NCBI GenBank assembly: GCA_963795795.1
Contig: CAWCJS010000016.1
Span: 1-64,000, forward strand
DNA from: Palsa-504 sp963795795
GTDB lineage: Bacteria; Actinomycetota; Actinomycetes; Streptosporangiales; Streptosporangiaceae
Direction: 5' to 3'
DNA: 64,000 nucleotides
This document shows, piece after piece, positions 8,970 through 17,479 of this stretch. The notes under the pieces were generated by a model. That model ran no database searches. It was given only the letters and a program-made list of their open reading frames with translations, and was not told the origin of the DNA. The position numbers and the translations under genes are program-made. Numbering within the stretch: the stretch's first letter is position 1; every line of letters begins with the position of its first letter.

Positions 8970-11274
8970 ATGAATCGGGGCGAAAGTCTCTCGTTCAACG
9001 CCGGCTGGCTCTTCGGCCCCGCGTCGGCGGACAGCAGCCAGCCCGGTTTCGACGACAGCGCGTTCACGCCGGTGACGCTGCCGCACACCGTGACGCCCCT
9101 GTCCTGGCAGGACTGGGACCCGTCCGCCTGGGAGCAGGTCTGGGCGTACCGCAAGCACTTCGACGCGCCGCCTGGCACGCAAGGCCAGCGGGTCTTCCTC
9201 GACTTCTCGGCCGCCATGACCCACGCCATGGTCACGCTGAACGGGACCGAGGTCGCCGAGCACCTCGGCGGTTACCTCCCGTTCAGCACTGAGATCACGA
9301 GCACGCTCCAGCCAGGCGGGAACGTCCTGGCGGTGCGGCTCGACTCCACCTTCAACCTCAACGTGCCGCCGGACCGGCCCGCTCCGTACCCCACGACGTC
9401 CGTGGACTACTGGCAGCCGGGCGGGATCTACCGTGACGTGCGGCTGCGCTTGGTGCCCCAGGTTTTCCTCAGCGATGTGTTCGCCAAGCCGGTCAACGTC
9501 CTGGACCCGGCCGCCCGGCAGCTCGTCGTGCAGGTCACGGCGGACGCCGCCATCGTCCCGGCGGGGACCGCCCAGGTCGCCGTCGAACTCCTCGACGACA
9601 ACCGCCCGGTCGCCGCCGGCCTCGCGCCCCTGGTCATCACCGAGGCCGGCCAGGTCACGGTGACGACGACGCTGTCGGAGCTCGGCGACATCACGCTGTG
9701 GGACACCGACCACCCGAAGCTGTACCACGTGACCGCGACGCTGCTGGTGGACGACGGGCCGGTGCACCAGTACCGGGTCCGGACCGGCTTCCGCGAGGCC
9801 ACGTTCACCCTCGACGGGTTCTACCTCAACGGCCGTAAGGTCAAGCTGTTCGGGGTCAACCGGCACCAGTTCTACCCGTTCGCCGGCGGCGCGATGCCCG
9901 CCCGGGTTCAGGCCAGGGACGCCAGGATCATCCGGCACGAGCTGAACTGCACGATGGTCCGCTGCGCGCACTACCCGCAGTCGGCGGACTTCTACGACGC
10001 CTGCGACGAGGTCGGGCTCATGGCCTGGGAGGAGGCCCCCGGGTGGGGCTACCTCGGCGACGACGCCTGGCTGGCCCTCGCGTACCGCGACATCCACGAC
10101 ATGATCGTCCGCGACCGCAACCACCCGTCGATCGTTCTCTGGGGCGCCCGCCTCAACGAGACCCCGAACAACGTCCCGTTCTACACCAGCACGAACGAAC
10201 TCGCGCACGCCCTGGACGACTCGCGCCAGACGGCGGGCGCGATGCCCGGGATGCGCGACACCCTGGACTTCGAGCAGGACGTGTTCGGCGAGGACGACTA
10301 CTCCTCCGTCAAGGACGCGGCGGGCACCAAGCACCCGACGCTCCAGCCGCCGGTGGACGCGGCCGGCCGGCCGTACCTGGTCAGCGAGGCCGTCGGCACG
10401 CTGTCCGGCCCGGCCATCTACTACCGGCGCACCGACTCGCAGGCCGTCCAGCAGGGGCAGGCGACGGCCCACGCGCGGGTGCACGACCTCGCCGCCTCCG
10501 ACGACCGCTACTGCGGCCTGCTCGCCTGGACCGGGATCGACTATCCCTCCGGCAGCGGCAACCAGTTCCAGGGCGTGAAGTACACCGGCGTCGTCGACCT
10601 GTTCCGCGTGCCTAAGCCCGGCGCCGCCATCTACCGGGCGCAGGCGGACCCGCGCGTCACCCCGGTCATCGCGCCCGCGTTCTACTGGGACTTCGGCCCA
10701 TCGTCCCCGGTCACCAGCCTCCCGGCCGCCATGATCTGCGCGAACCTGGACCGCCTCGAGCTCTACGTCGCCGGCGAGCCCTTCGCGACCCTTACCCCCG
10801 ACGCCGCCGCCTACCCCCACCTCGCCTACCCGCCCTCGTTCGCCGACTTCACCGCCGTCGACGGCTCGTCCCTCCCCGACCTGCGCATCGACGGCTACCT
10901 GGGCGGCGAGCTGGTCACTGTCCCGCTCGTTCTCCGCCGACCCGGCCGGCGACGTGCTGACCCTGGCCGCCGACGACGCCGAGATAGCCGCCGACGGCAC
11001 GGACGCCACCCGCCTGTGGTTCCGCGTCGTGGACCGCTACGGCGCCCCCCGCCCCTACGCCGCCGGCCAGGTCACCCTCGAACTCGACGGCCCGGCCGTC
11101 CTGATCGGCGACAACCCCTTCGACTTCGCCGCCGCGGGCGGTGTCGGCGCCGTCTGGCTCCGCTCGCTCCCCGGCTCCCCGGGCCCCGTCACCGTCACGG
11201 CCACCCACCCCACCCTGGGCACCGCCACCGCCAGCGTCCTGGCCGTACCACCCCCGGTCGCCTATCCGGTGTGA
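8970..11274 (+). CDS. Glycoside hydrolase family 2 (beta-galactosidase type), one frameshift
   Basis: Sugar-binding jelly-roll, immunoglobulin-like and TIM-barrel domains in the GH2 order, ~767 residues once repaired. Acid/base Glu397 lies in LNETPNN after VLWGAR, and the nucleophile Glu473 in RPYLVSEAVG. No signal peptide is seen, so probably cytoplasmic, cleaving beta-galactosides or related glycosides. The frame breaks around 10915-10925: the barrel reads up to YLGGELVT, then one base must be skipped to reach SFSADPAGDVLTLAAD and the C-terminal beta-sandwich. Single extra base; sequence error or recent inactivation. RBS before 8970 is weak. Confidence 0.8.
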
Positions 11275-11379
11275 TCCGGCCCCTCGCGCGGCGCCAGCAC
11301 CGACAATGTGCCGGGCCGAGGCGGCGGCGTTTCACCGTAGAATCTGGCTGCACACCAGGCCACCGTGAGGGAGCCAGTC

Positions 11380-12417
11380 ATGCCTGACGATCTGTTCCCC
11401 GTGACCTGGGCTGGTCGGCAGGCGATCGTCACGTTCCCCGGGCAGGTTGATGTCTCCAACGTCGGCCAGCTCCGCGATCGGCTGCTTTCCGTGATCAATC
11501 GCGGCGCCGGCGTCCTGATCGCGGACATGACCGATACGGTGTCCATCGACCACGCCGCGGTGGACGCTCTCGCGAGGGCCTACCAGCGGGCCATGGCTAA
11601 TGGCACGCAGCTCAGGCTGGTGGTCGCCGCTCCGGTCATCAGGCGCGTGCTGACCATCGAAGGACTGGACCGGCTGGTTTCCATTTATCCCGTGCTCGAG
11701 GCGGCCATCGCCGAGAAAGTGCCTGGCGGCAGCCGCCGCGCGGCGTCACCCGGAGCCGATACCCGGCAGGAGAGCGGGACCGCCTGGGGCCTGACCAGCG
11801 TGTCCGGTGTCCGGGTTATCACCCCGACCGTGCTCTGGCAGGTGCTCGACGCTCTGGACGACGGCCTCGCGCTGACCGACGAAGACGGTAAGATCGCGCT
11901 GGTCAACCGGCGCTGTGCCGAGATGTTCGGCTACCGGCGCGAGGAACTGACCGGCCTGCCGGTTGACGAACTGGTCCCGTCCGAGGTGCGGGAAGCCCAC
12001 CACGGCTATCGGATCGGCTACCACCGGGCACCGCAGACCCGGCCGATGGCCGACCGGGCCCGGCTGGTCGGCCTGCGGAGGGACGGGACCACGTTCCCCG
12101 TCGAGATCAGCCTGAGTCCGGTGCCGACCGCTACGGAAAACTGCGTTCTAGCCGTGATCCGCGATGTCACCGTCGTGCGCCGACGGGATGACCTGGCGGA
12201 CCTGGCCCGGGGTATCGTCGCTGACCAGCCGCCGGCGTCGATCAAAGACCTGCTCGACCGCGTCGTCCAGCACTTGTTCCAGGTCGGGCTGAGCCTGCAG
12301 ACCGCCGCGGGCCTGCCCGGTGAGGTAGCCCGTAAGCGCCTCAGCGAGGCGCTTGACCAGCTGGATGAGGTGATCCACGAGATCCGCGATCATGCCTTCA
12401 CCTCAGGTGACGGATAG
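11380..12417 (+). CDS. STAS-PAS protein with degenerate histidine-kinase dimerisation tail
   Basis: 345 residues from ATG 11380 (AGGGAG upstream; a GTG at 11365 is less likely). Residues ~5-105 are a STAS domain like anti-sigma-factor antagonists; ~140-265 is a PAS fold (LTDEDGKIALVNRRCAEMFGYRREEL). The last ~70 residues align by eye with the HisKA_3 segment of the DosS kinase at 15698-17449 (LLDRVVQHLFQVGLSLQ versus LHDLVIQRLYATGMSLE), but the phospho-acceptor His is Leu and no ATPase domain follows. It ends 2 bp from a convergent gene. Probably a sensory adaptor rather than a kinase; role unknown. Confidence 0.75.
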   Translation: MPDDLFPVTWAGRQAIVTFPGQVDVSNVGQLRDRLLSVINRGAGVLIADMTDTVSIDHAAVDALARAYQRAMANGTQLRLVVAAPVIRRVLTIEGLDRLVSIYPVLEAAIAEKVPGGSRRAASPGADTRQESGTAWGLTSVSGVRVITPTVLWQVLDALDDGLALTDEDGKIALVNRRCAEMFGYRREELTGLPVDELVPSEVREAHHGYRIGYHRAPQTRPMADRARLVGLRRDGTTFPVEISLSPVPTATENCVLAVIRDVTVVRRRDDLADLARGIVADQPPASIKDLLDRVVQHLFQVGLSLQTAAGLPGEVARKRLSEALDQLDEVIHEIRDHAFTSGDG

Positions 12418-12419
12418 TG

Positions 12420-12923
12420 TCACGGGGGCTCTGAGGACCCGGCCCCGTTGGGAGCGGTCGCCTCGGCAGCACCACCCGGGTGACCACCGATCTGGGCCGC
12501 CACCTGGGCCAGGAAACTGCGGATCGTAGCGCTGGCCACCCGGTTCAAGATCGCTCGGTCGACCGCCTCACCAAATGAGCCGAGGGGAGGCCGGTACGAG
12601 CCGGCGATCGCCAGCAGAGCGGCGCGCTCCCCGGCAGGAGCGAGCCTGATATCGGCGTCGAGCACCGGAAACAGCCGACCGCCCGGTCCGGTGGCCTCCC
12701 ACCGGATCGCCAGCCCGGCTGACGCGTCGCTGCGGGCCAGCTCGCGGACTTGCACTCGGACCAGTTTGGACAGGCCGGCGACACCGACGCGCACGGGGGT
12801 CCCCTCGTGGCTATACGCGTCGTGCGATGCGCCGATGAGCACACCGCTCTCGGCTAGCTGGGTCAGCCTTTCCCGGGCGACCGCGAAGCTGACCTCGAGC
12901 AGCACCTCATCGCCGACGAACAT
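12420..12923 (-). CDS. SRPBCC-like (polyketide-cyclase/START fold) protein
   Basis: 167 residues from ATG 12923; an upstream TTG at 12959 would overlap a DosR-type box and is not preferred. The pattern of a central VRVQVRELARSD...RWEATG...LFPVLDADIRLAPAGE strand set and a C-terminal long helix fits small hydrophobic-ligand-binding SRPBCC proteins. No catalytic motif is seen. Two DosR-like boxes lie just upstream (12959-12973 and 12998-13011), shared with divergent dosR, so it is probably oxygen-controlled. The family assignment is by overall pattern only. Confidence 0.6.
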   Translation of the reverse strand: MFVGDEVLLEVSFAVARERLTQLAESGVLIGASHDAYSHEGTPVRVGVAGLSKLVRVQVRELARSDASAGLAIRWEATGPGGRLFPVLDADIRLAPAGERAALLAIAGSYRPPLGSFGEAVDRAILNRVASATIRSFLAQVAAQIGGHPGGAAEATAPNGAGSSEPP

Positions 12924-12958
12924 CTTTGCATTCCACAGAACTGGCGGTCCGCCACGCA

Positions 12959-12973
12959 AGGACGAAGGTCCCC
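12959..12973. promoter_or_regulatory. DosR-type box 1 in dosR intergenic region
   Basis: AGGACGAAGGTCCCC: right half is a full GGTCCC, left half differs by one base from GGGAC. It is 36 bp from the start of the SRPBCC gene on the minus strand. Paired with the stronger box 25 bp away. Confidence 0.5.
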
Positions 12974-12997
12974 AATTCCGGTGCCTCAGGACCTATG

Positions 12998-13011
12998 GGG
13001 ACCTTGGTCCT
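12998..13011. promoter_or_regulatory. DosR-type box 2, likely dosR autoregulation
   Basis: GGGACCTTGGTCCT matches the mycobacterial DosR pattern (GGGACT-N2-AGTCCC style) with one end mismatch. It ends 81 bp before the chosen dosR GTG, a spacing repeated at other boxes in this window. Confidence 0.7.
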
Positions 13012-13092
13012 TAGTCTCACCTGGTCCGAGTGCCTAGAGTTGAGGTGACATACGGCCCTGTCGGGTCGTCCATGCGAACGCCAGGAGTCAAG

Positions 13093-13788
13093 GTGAGCGG
13101 TCCAGGGTCCAGCGATGAGGCCAGGCAGCCGATCGCGGTCTTTCTACTCGACGACCACGAGGTGGTCCGCCGGGGCGTCCGTGACCTACTCGAGGCCGAG
13201 CCGGACATCAAGGTGGTCGGGGAAGCTGGTACCGCATCCTCGGCGCTGGCCCGCATCCCGGCGCTCAAGCCAGACGTAGCGGTGCTGGATGTACGGCTAC
13301 CGGACGGTGACGGGGTCTCGGTCTGTCGGGAGATCCGGTCCCGGATGCCCGAGGTCGCGTGCCTGATGCTCACCTCGTTCGGTGATGACGAGGCGCTGTT
13401 TGACGCGATCATGGCCGGGGCGGCGGGGTACGTGCTCAAGCAGATCCGCGGCACCGACCTGGTCGGCGCGGTGCGCACGGTGGCCTCTGGCCAGTCGATG
13501 CTGGACCCGCGGGCGGCCAGCCAGCTGATGGCCCGCCTGCGCGATCAGTCGGCCAAGCGCGATCCGCTGGCCGGGCTGTCCGCCCAGGAGCGCAAGATCC
13601 TGGAGCTGATCGGGGAGGGGCTGACCAACCGGCAGATTGGCGAGCAGATGTTCCTGGCCGAGAAGACGGTGAAGAACTACGTGTCGGCCTTGTTCGCCAA
13701 GCTGGGCATGGAACGCCGCACCCAGGCCGCCGCCTACGCGGTCCGGGTCTTTGATGACCAGCACGACGCTCGGAGTCCCGGCGACTAG
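13093..13788 (+). CDS. dosR: DosR/DevR-type hypoxia response regulator (NarL/LuxR family)
   Basis: 231 residues from GTG 13093, chosen because AGGAG lies five bases upstream. The receiver has LLDDHEVVRRG, phospho-Asp66 in VAVLDVRLPDGDG and Lys116 in GYVLKQIRG. The C-terminal HTH (LTNRQIGEQMFLAEKTVKNY then LFAKLGMERRTQAA) is nearly identical by memory to M. tuberculosis DosR, including the DNA-contacting Lys191, Lys194 and Asn195. Known DosR switches on the dormancy regulon at low oxygen, NO or CO. A box precedes the gene and another overlaps its stop. The partner kinase is at 15698-17449, convergent and separated by two genes. Confidence 0.95.
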   Translation: MSGPGSSDEARQPIAVFLLDDHEVVRRGVRDLLEAEPDIKVVGEAGTASSALARIPALKPDVAVLDVRLPDGDGVSVCREIRSRMPEVACLMLTSFGDDEALFDAIMAGAAGYVLKQIRGTDLVGAVRTVASGQSMLDPRAASQLMARLRDQSAKRDPLAGLSAQERKILELIGEGLTNRQIGEQMFLAEKTVKNYVSALFAKLGMERRTQAAAYAVRVFDDQHDARSPGD

Positions 13789-13801
13789 GGACCTTGTGCC
13801 C
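13788..13801. promoter_or_regulatory. DosR-type box overlapping the dosR stop codon
   Basis: GGGACCTTGTGCCC starts on the last base of the dosR stop and ends 36 bp before the next ATG (13838). One mismatch in the right half. It could give the flavoprotein gene its own promoter inside the dosR transcript. Confidence 0.55.
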
Positions 13802-13837
13802 TTGGGCTGGTCACCTCGCTCCGGGCATGCTGCGATC

Positions 13838-14293
13838 ATGTACTCCGACGACACGGCCCTGAAGCAGCTGAGCAGGGATGAATGTCTCCGCCTGATGGCA
13901 TCGGTGCCGCTGGGCCGGATTATCTATACCCGTCAGGCGCTGCCCGCGGTGGAGCTGGTCAACTTCGCGCTCGATAACGGCGACATCATCATCAGGACGG
14001 ATCACGGCGGCAAGCTGGCCGCCGCGACCCGGGGGGCGGTGGTCGCGTTCGAGGCCGACAGCGTGGACACCGACGGCCATGTCGGCTGGAGCGTCACCGC
14101 CATCGGGCACTCGCACGAGGTGACCGGCCCGGACGAGATCGACCGGCTTGAGCGCATGGGCCTCACTTCGTGGGCGCCCGGTACGCGGGACCATTTCATC
14201 CGGATCTCGCCGGGAATTCTCAATGGCCGCCGGTTGTCAGCGCCCGGCTCAGAACACCGTCACCAGCACCTGCCGGAGCCGCAGTGCGCATAG
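13838..14293 (+). CDS. Pyridoxamine 5'-phosphate oxidase-like FMN-binding protein
   Basis: 151 residues with the split-barrel flavin-reductase-like fold: LSRDECLRLMASVPLGRIIYTRQALPAVELVNFAL, then GGKLAAATRGAVVAFEAD, then WSVTAIGHSHEVT and HFIRISPGILNGRRL. Such proteins bind FMN, F420 or haem and reduce small substrates; a homologue (Rv3129 type) belongs to the M. tuberculosis DosR regulon. Its last 10 bases overlap the acyl-CoA hydrolase gene, so the two are coupled. A paralogue lies at 56578-57006, also behind a box. Substrate unknown. Confidence 0.8.
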   Translation: MYSDDTALKQLSRDECLRLMASVPLGRIIYTRQALPAVELVNFALDNGDIIIRTDHGGKLAAATRGAVVAFEADSVDTDGHVGWSVTAIGHSHEVTGPDEIDRLERMGLTSWAPGTRDHFIRISPGILNGRRLSAPGSEHRHQHLPEPQCA

Positions 14294-15513
14294 TTTCGCG
14301 GGAGCGGCTCGGAACAATTCTCGCCGCGGTGCCCGGCGTGCCCCGCGTGGTGGCCGGGGGCAATTACGCGACTCCCTGGCCAGCCCTGGCGGTGCTCGAG
14401 GCGGCCGTCCCGGAATACCGGCTCTTCATGCTCAACGCCCAGCCAGGCGTGCCCGACCGCGACGGCGTGGTCCTCGAGTCACCGTTCGTCGGGCCGGGCA
14501 TGCGGGGACGCCCGGGCCTGCGTTATTTCCCCTGCCGCCTGTCGCTGGTCCCGGTCCTGCTGGCCGGTGCGCTGCCGCCCGACGTCGTGCTCATCCAGGC
14601 CTCGGTCCCGGCCGATGGCACGATATCGCTAGGCACCGAGGTCAATATCCTGCCTGCGGCGATCGAGGCCGTCCGCTCCCGCGGCGGCCTGGTGATCGCC
14701 CAGCTCAACCGACAGGTCCCGTACACGTACGGGGACGCCGTCGTGACCCTCGACCAGATCGACTACGCGATCGAGACCGACGTCCCGCTGCCCTCGCCGC
14801 CGCCGCGCCCGGTCCGCGCCGCCTCGGCGTCGATCGGCCGTCGGGTCGCCGCGCTCGTGCCCGACGGGGCCACACTGCAACTCGGCATCGGCGCGGTGCC
14901 CGACGCCGTCCTCGGTAACCTCGGCGGGCGCCGGGGCCTCAGCGTCTGGTCGGAGATGTTCAGCGACGGAGTGCTCGCGCTGCATAAGGCGGGGGCGCTG
15001 GATCCAGGCCGCCAGATCACGGCGTCGTTCGCCTTCGGCAGCACCGAACTGTACGACTGGATGGACCGCAACCCGGCCATCGCGATGCTGCGGACGGAGA
15101 TCACTAACGACCCGGCGCGGATCGCGCAGCGATCGCGGATGATTTCTATCAACACCGCGCTCCAGGTGGACCTGTTCTCGCAGGCGAACGCGAGCCGCGT
15201 GCACGGGCTCATCTACTCCGGGTTCGGCGGGCAGACCGATTTCGTGGTGGGTGCGCTGCACTCACCGGGCGGCGAGGCGATCATCGCGCTGCCCTCCTGG
15301 CACCCGAAGGCGAACGTGTCCACCGTGGTGCCCCGGCTGGTAGGCCCGGTGACATCCTTCCAGCACAGCTTCATCGTCAGTGACCAGGGAACAGCGGCGA
15401 TATGGGGCCACGACGCCTCCGCGCAGGCCGAGCAGATCATCACCCAGGTCGCGCACCCGTCGGTCCGGGACGAGTTGCGAGACGCCGGGCGCGAGCTCGG
15501 ATTCCAGGTCTAG
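14284..15513 (+). CDS. Acetyl-CoA hydrolase/CoA-transferase family protein
   Basis: 409 residues from GTG 14284, which overlaps the previous stop and has GGAG six bases before it; the frame is open further upstream but that part is inside the flavoprotein gene. Two-domain CoA-transferase architecture: QASVPADGTISLGTEVN, the glycine loop ATLQLGIGAVPDAVL, and SEMFSDGV, whose Glu is the expected catalytic residue forming the glutamyl-CoA thioester; GGQTDFVVGA and the C-terminal IGH-like segment complete the family. It would move CoA between acetyl-CoA and another acid or release acetate, fitting fermentative overflow when respiration stops. Confidence 0.88.
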   Translation: MRIVSRERLGTILAAVPGVPRVVAGGNYATPWPALAVLEAAVPEYRLFMLNAQPGVPDRDGVVLESPFVGPGMRGRPGLRYFPCRLSLVPVLLAGALPPDVVLIQASVPADGTISLGTEVNILPAAIEAVRSRGGLVIAQLNRQVPYTYGDAVVTLDQIDYAIETDVPLPSPPPRPVRAASASIGRRVAALVPDGATLQLGIGAVPDAVLGNLGGRRGLSVWSEMFSDGVLALHKAGALDPGRQITASFAFGSTELYDWMDRNPAIAMLRTEITNDPARIAQRSRMISINTALQVDLFSQANASRVHGLIYSGFGGQTDFVVGALHSPGGEAIIALPSWHPKANVSTVVPRLVGPVTSFQHSFIVSDQGTAAIWGHDASAQAEQIITQVAHPSVRDELRDAGRELGFQV

Positions 15514-15520
15514 GACGGAC

Positions 15521-15542
15521 GCCGGGGACCAAGGTCCCCGGC
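15521..15542. promoter_or_regulatory. Perfect extended DosR-type palindrome
   Basis: Ten-base arms GCCGGGGACC and GGTCCCCGGC around AA, 8 bp after the hydrolase stop. It is one of the most symmetrical boxes in the window, yet the only annotated gene downstream on either strand ends here (dosS runs convergently). It should therefore drive the short transcript region 15543-15700 rightward. Confidence 0.7.
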
Positions 15543-15596
15543 GCTGCAGACCTGAAGCCCTACGAGTACCCGTCCCCCAGCGCGGACTCTTGATGT

Positions 15597-15701
15597 ATGG
15601 CCCAGGGGAACAAGCAGCTCCTGTTGACTACCAGACTGGCCCGGGTAGAGGGCGAGACCGCCACGTACACCCGGGCCAGCGACAACGTTCCAGCCCATTA
15701 G
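15597..15701 (+). CDS. Possible 34-residue small protein downstream of the palindrome
   Basis: Short frame beginning MAQGNKQLLLTTRLAR and ending DNVPAH, stop overlapping the last codons of convergent dosS. Its ATG is 55 bp after the DosR-type palindrome, close to the spacing of other genes here, but no Shine-Dalgarno site is visible. It shares the region with a strong RNA hairpin, so the product may be RNA instead. No family recognised. Confidence 0.25.
   Translation: MAQGNKQLLLTTRLARVEGETATYTRASDNVPAH
15636..15679 (+). ncRNA. Structured RNA hairpin, candidate hypoxia-controlled sRNA
   Basis: Arms CTGGCCCGGGT (15636-15646) and ACCCGGGCCAG (15669-15679) pair over 11 bases without mismatch; inside the loop GGCG and CGCC form a second stem around AGAC. 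The hairpin sits ~95 bp after a perfect DosR-type box with no convincing gene between. M. tuberculosis has a DosR-dependent sRNA, which makes this plausible. Alternatively it is a shared terminator for the acyl-CoA hydrolase and dosS. Confidence 0.45.
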
Positions 15702-17449
15702 TCGAGGGGGACGCGCCATTCCAGTCTGGTCCCGGGCGGGGAGGCGCCCGGGTCGGCCGGGCCGAGCAGCAGTTCGCCGCCGAGCTTGTCGGCGCGGCTG
15801 GCCAGGTTCCGCAGCCCGCTGCGCCTGCCGTCGGCCGGAATCCCGGTCCCGTCATCGGTGACCTGGACGGTGAGGATCCGGTCCGCGCTGAGATCCACGG
15901 TCACGTCGACCCGGGTAGCGGCGGCGTGCCGGGCCGCGTTGGACAGCGCCTCACGCAGCGCCGCCAGCGCCTGTTCACCCACCTCCGGCCTGATGTCGCC
16001 GCCCAGACCCGCCCCCAGGCGCAGCGAGGGAGCGAACCCGAGCAGCGCGGTCATCTCCTCGACCAGGCGGACGATGTCACTGCGCAGGTCCCACCGATCG
16101 GCGTTGTCCCTAGCCTGCAGCTGGAATATGGTGGCGCGGATGTCCTTGATGGTCATGTCCATCGCGTCCACCGCGTTGGTGATCCGGCTCACGACCTCCG
16201 GCCGGGTGATCATCGGCATGGTGCCCTCCAGCGACATGCCGGTGGCGTACAGCCGCTGGATGACCAGGTCGTGCAGGTCGCGGGCGATCCGGTCCCGGTC
16301 CTCGTAGAGGGACAGCCGCTTGGCCTCGGCCTGGCTGGCGGCCAGCTCGAGCGCGACCCCGGCCTGGGCGGCGAAGGAGGCCACCACGTCCGCCTGCGCG
16401 GGCGGGAACGGTGCCGCGCCGTGCAGGCGCCCGATGGTGAGCACGCCGCGGACGTTGCCGGGGGCGCCGAGCGGGAACACGATCGCGGGTCCGATCTTGC
16501 TCATCGCCCCGCGCGCCGCCGCGGCGGCCCGCTCGTCGGCGGCGAAGTCGGCGGACGTTAGCGGCTCTCCGGTGGCGAGCACCCGTCCGGACAGCGACTG
16601 GCCGACCGGAAGGACCAGGCCGCGCGCAGCGTCGGCGCCGTCGCCCTCGGCGTAGGTGATCGTCAGCCGGCGTCCCTCCTCGTCGGGCAGGGCAAGCACG
16701 GCCAGGTCGGCGCCCGACAGCTCGAGCGCTTGCCGGGTGATGTCGGCCAGCACCTCGGCGGGCGCCGAGCCGGACAGCAGCCGCGTGGTGACCTCGGCGC
16801 TGGCCTGGATCCAGCGCTGCTGGCGGCGGGCCGCCTCGTAGAGCCGGGCGTTCTCCACCGCTACGCCGGCCGCGGCGCCCAGCGCGACGAGCACCGCCTC
16901 GTCGTCCTCGGAGAACTCCCCGCCGCCTCGCTTGTCGGTCAGGTACAGATTGCCGAACACCTCATCGCGGACCCGGACCGGGACGCCGAGGAAGCCACGC
17001 ATCGGCGGATGCCCGTCCGGGAAACCTGACGATTCCGGATGGTCGGCGATGTTGGCCAGGCGCAGCGGCCGGGGATCATCGATCAGCAGGCCGAGCAGCC
17101 CGCGGCCCTCCGGCCAGTGGTGGATCCGGCCGATCTTCTCCTGGCTCAGGCCGACGGGGATGAATTCGGCCAGCCGCCTGTCCTCGCCGATCACGCCCAG
17201 CGCCCCGTAAGACGCGTCAACGAGCCCGACCGCGGCCTCGACGATCCGCCGCAGCGTGGACTCCAGGTCGAGGCCCGAGCCAATGGCGACGACGGCCTCC
17301 AGCAGGCCTCGCATCCGGTCCCTGGTGGCCATGATGGCCTGCAGCCGTCCCTGCAGCTCGGCGAGCAGCTCGTCCAGCTGCAGGCTTGGCAGTAGCTCCG
17401 GGCGGCCCGTCCCAGGTTCCACCAGCAGATCCCTCCCGCGAGAATGCAT
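15698..17449 (-). CDS. dosS: DosS/DevS-type haem sensor histidine kinase (GAF-GAF-HisKA_3-HATPase)
   Basis: 583 residues, the usual DosS/DosT length (~575). First GAF domain ~60-205 keeps the block SSGFPDGHPPMRGFLGVPVR, where His147 corresponds to the axial haem ligand of DevS, and the following GNLYLTDK. Second GAF ~225-375. Phospho-acceptor His393 lies in RDLHDLVIQRLYATGMSL; LREALSNAARHAAAT and DDGTGIP are the ATP site. It senses O2, NO or CO by haem and phosphorylates DosR. The gene follows the alpha/beta hydrolase by 30 bp and may be cotranscribed. The start has no strong Shine-Dalgarno site, so it is uncertain by some residues. Confidence 0.93.
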   Translation of the reverse strand: MHSRGRDLLVEPGTGRPELLPSLQLDELLAELQGRLQAIMATRDRMRGLLEAVVAIGSGLDLESTLRRIVEAAVGLVDASYGALGVIGEDRRLAEFIPVGLSQEKIGRIHHWPEGRGLLGLLIDDPRPLRLANIADHPESSGFPDGHPPMRGFLGVPVRVRDEVFGNLYLTDKRGGGEFSEDDEAVLVALGAAAGVAVENARLYEAARRQQRWIQASAEVTTRLLSGSAPAEVLADITRQALELSGADLAVLALPDEEGRRLTITYAEGDGADAARGLVLPVGQSLSGRVLATGEPLTSADFAADERAAAAARGAMSKIGPAIVFPLGAPGNVRGVLTIGRLHGAAPFPPAQADVVASFAAQAGVALELAASQAEAKRLSLYEDRDRIARDLHDLVIQRLYATGMSLEGTMPMITRPEVVSRITNAVDAMDMTIKDIRATIFQLQARDNADRWDLRSDIVRLVEEMTALLGFAPSLRLGAGLGGDIRPEVGEQALAALREALSNAARHAAATRVDVTVDLSADRILTVQVTDDGTGIPADGRRSGLRNLASRADKLGGELLLGPADPGASPPGTRLEWRVPLD

Positions 17450-17479
17450 CGCCAGGATAGCTGGCGTCGGTAACCCCGG

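Noticed and set aside
8853..11009. 718-codon open frame on the minus strand opposite the glycoside hydrolase
   Set aside because: Antisense shadow of a GC-rich gene: Arg/Gly/Val-rich, no family pattern, no start signal. Similar long antisense frames elsewhere were dropped for the same reason.
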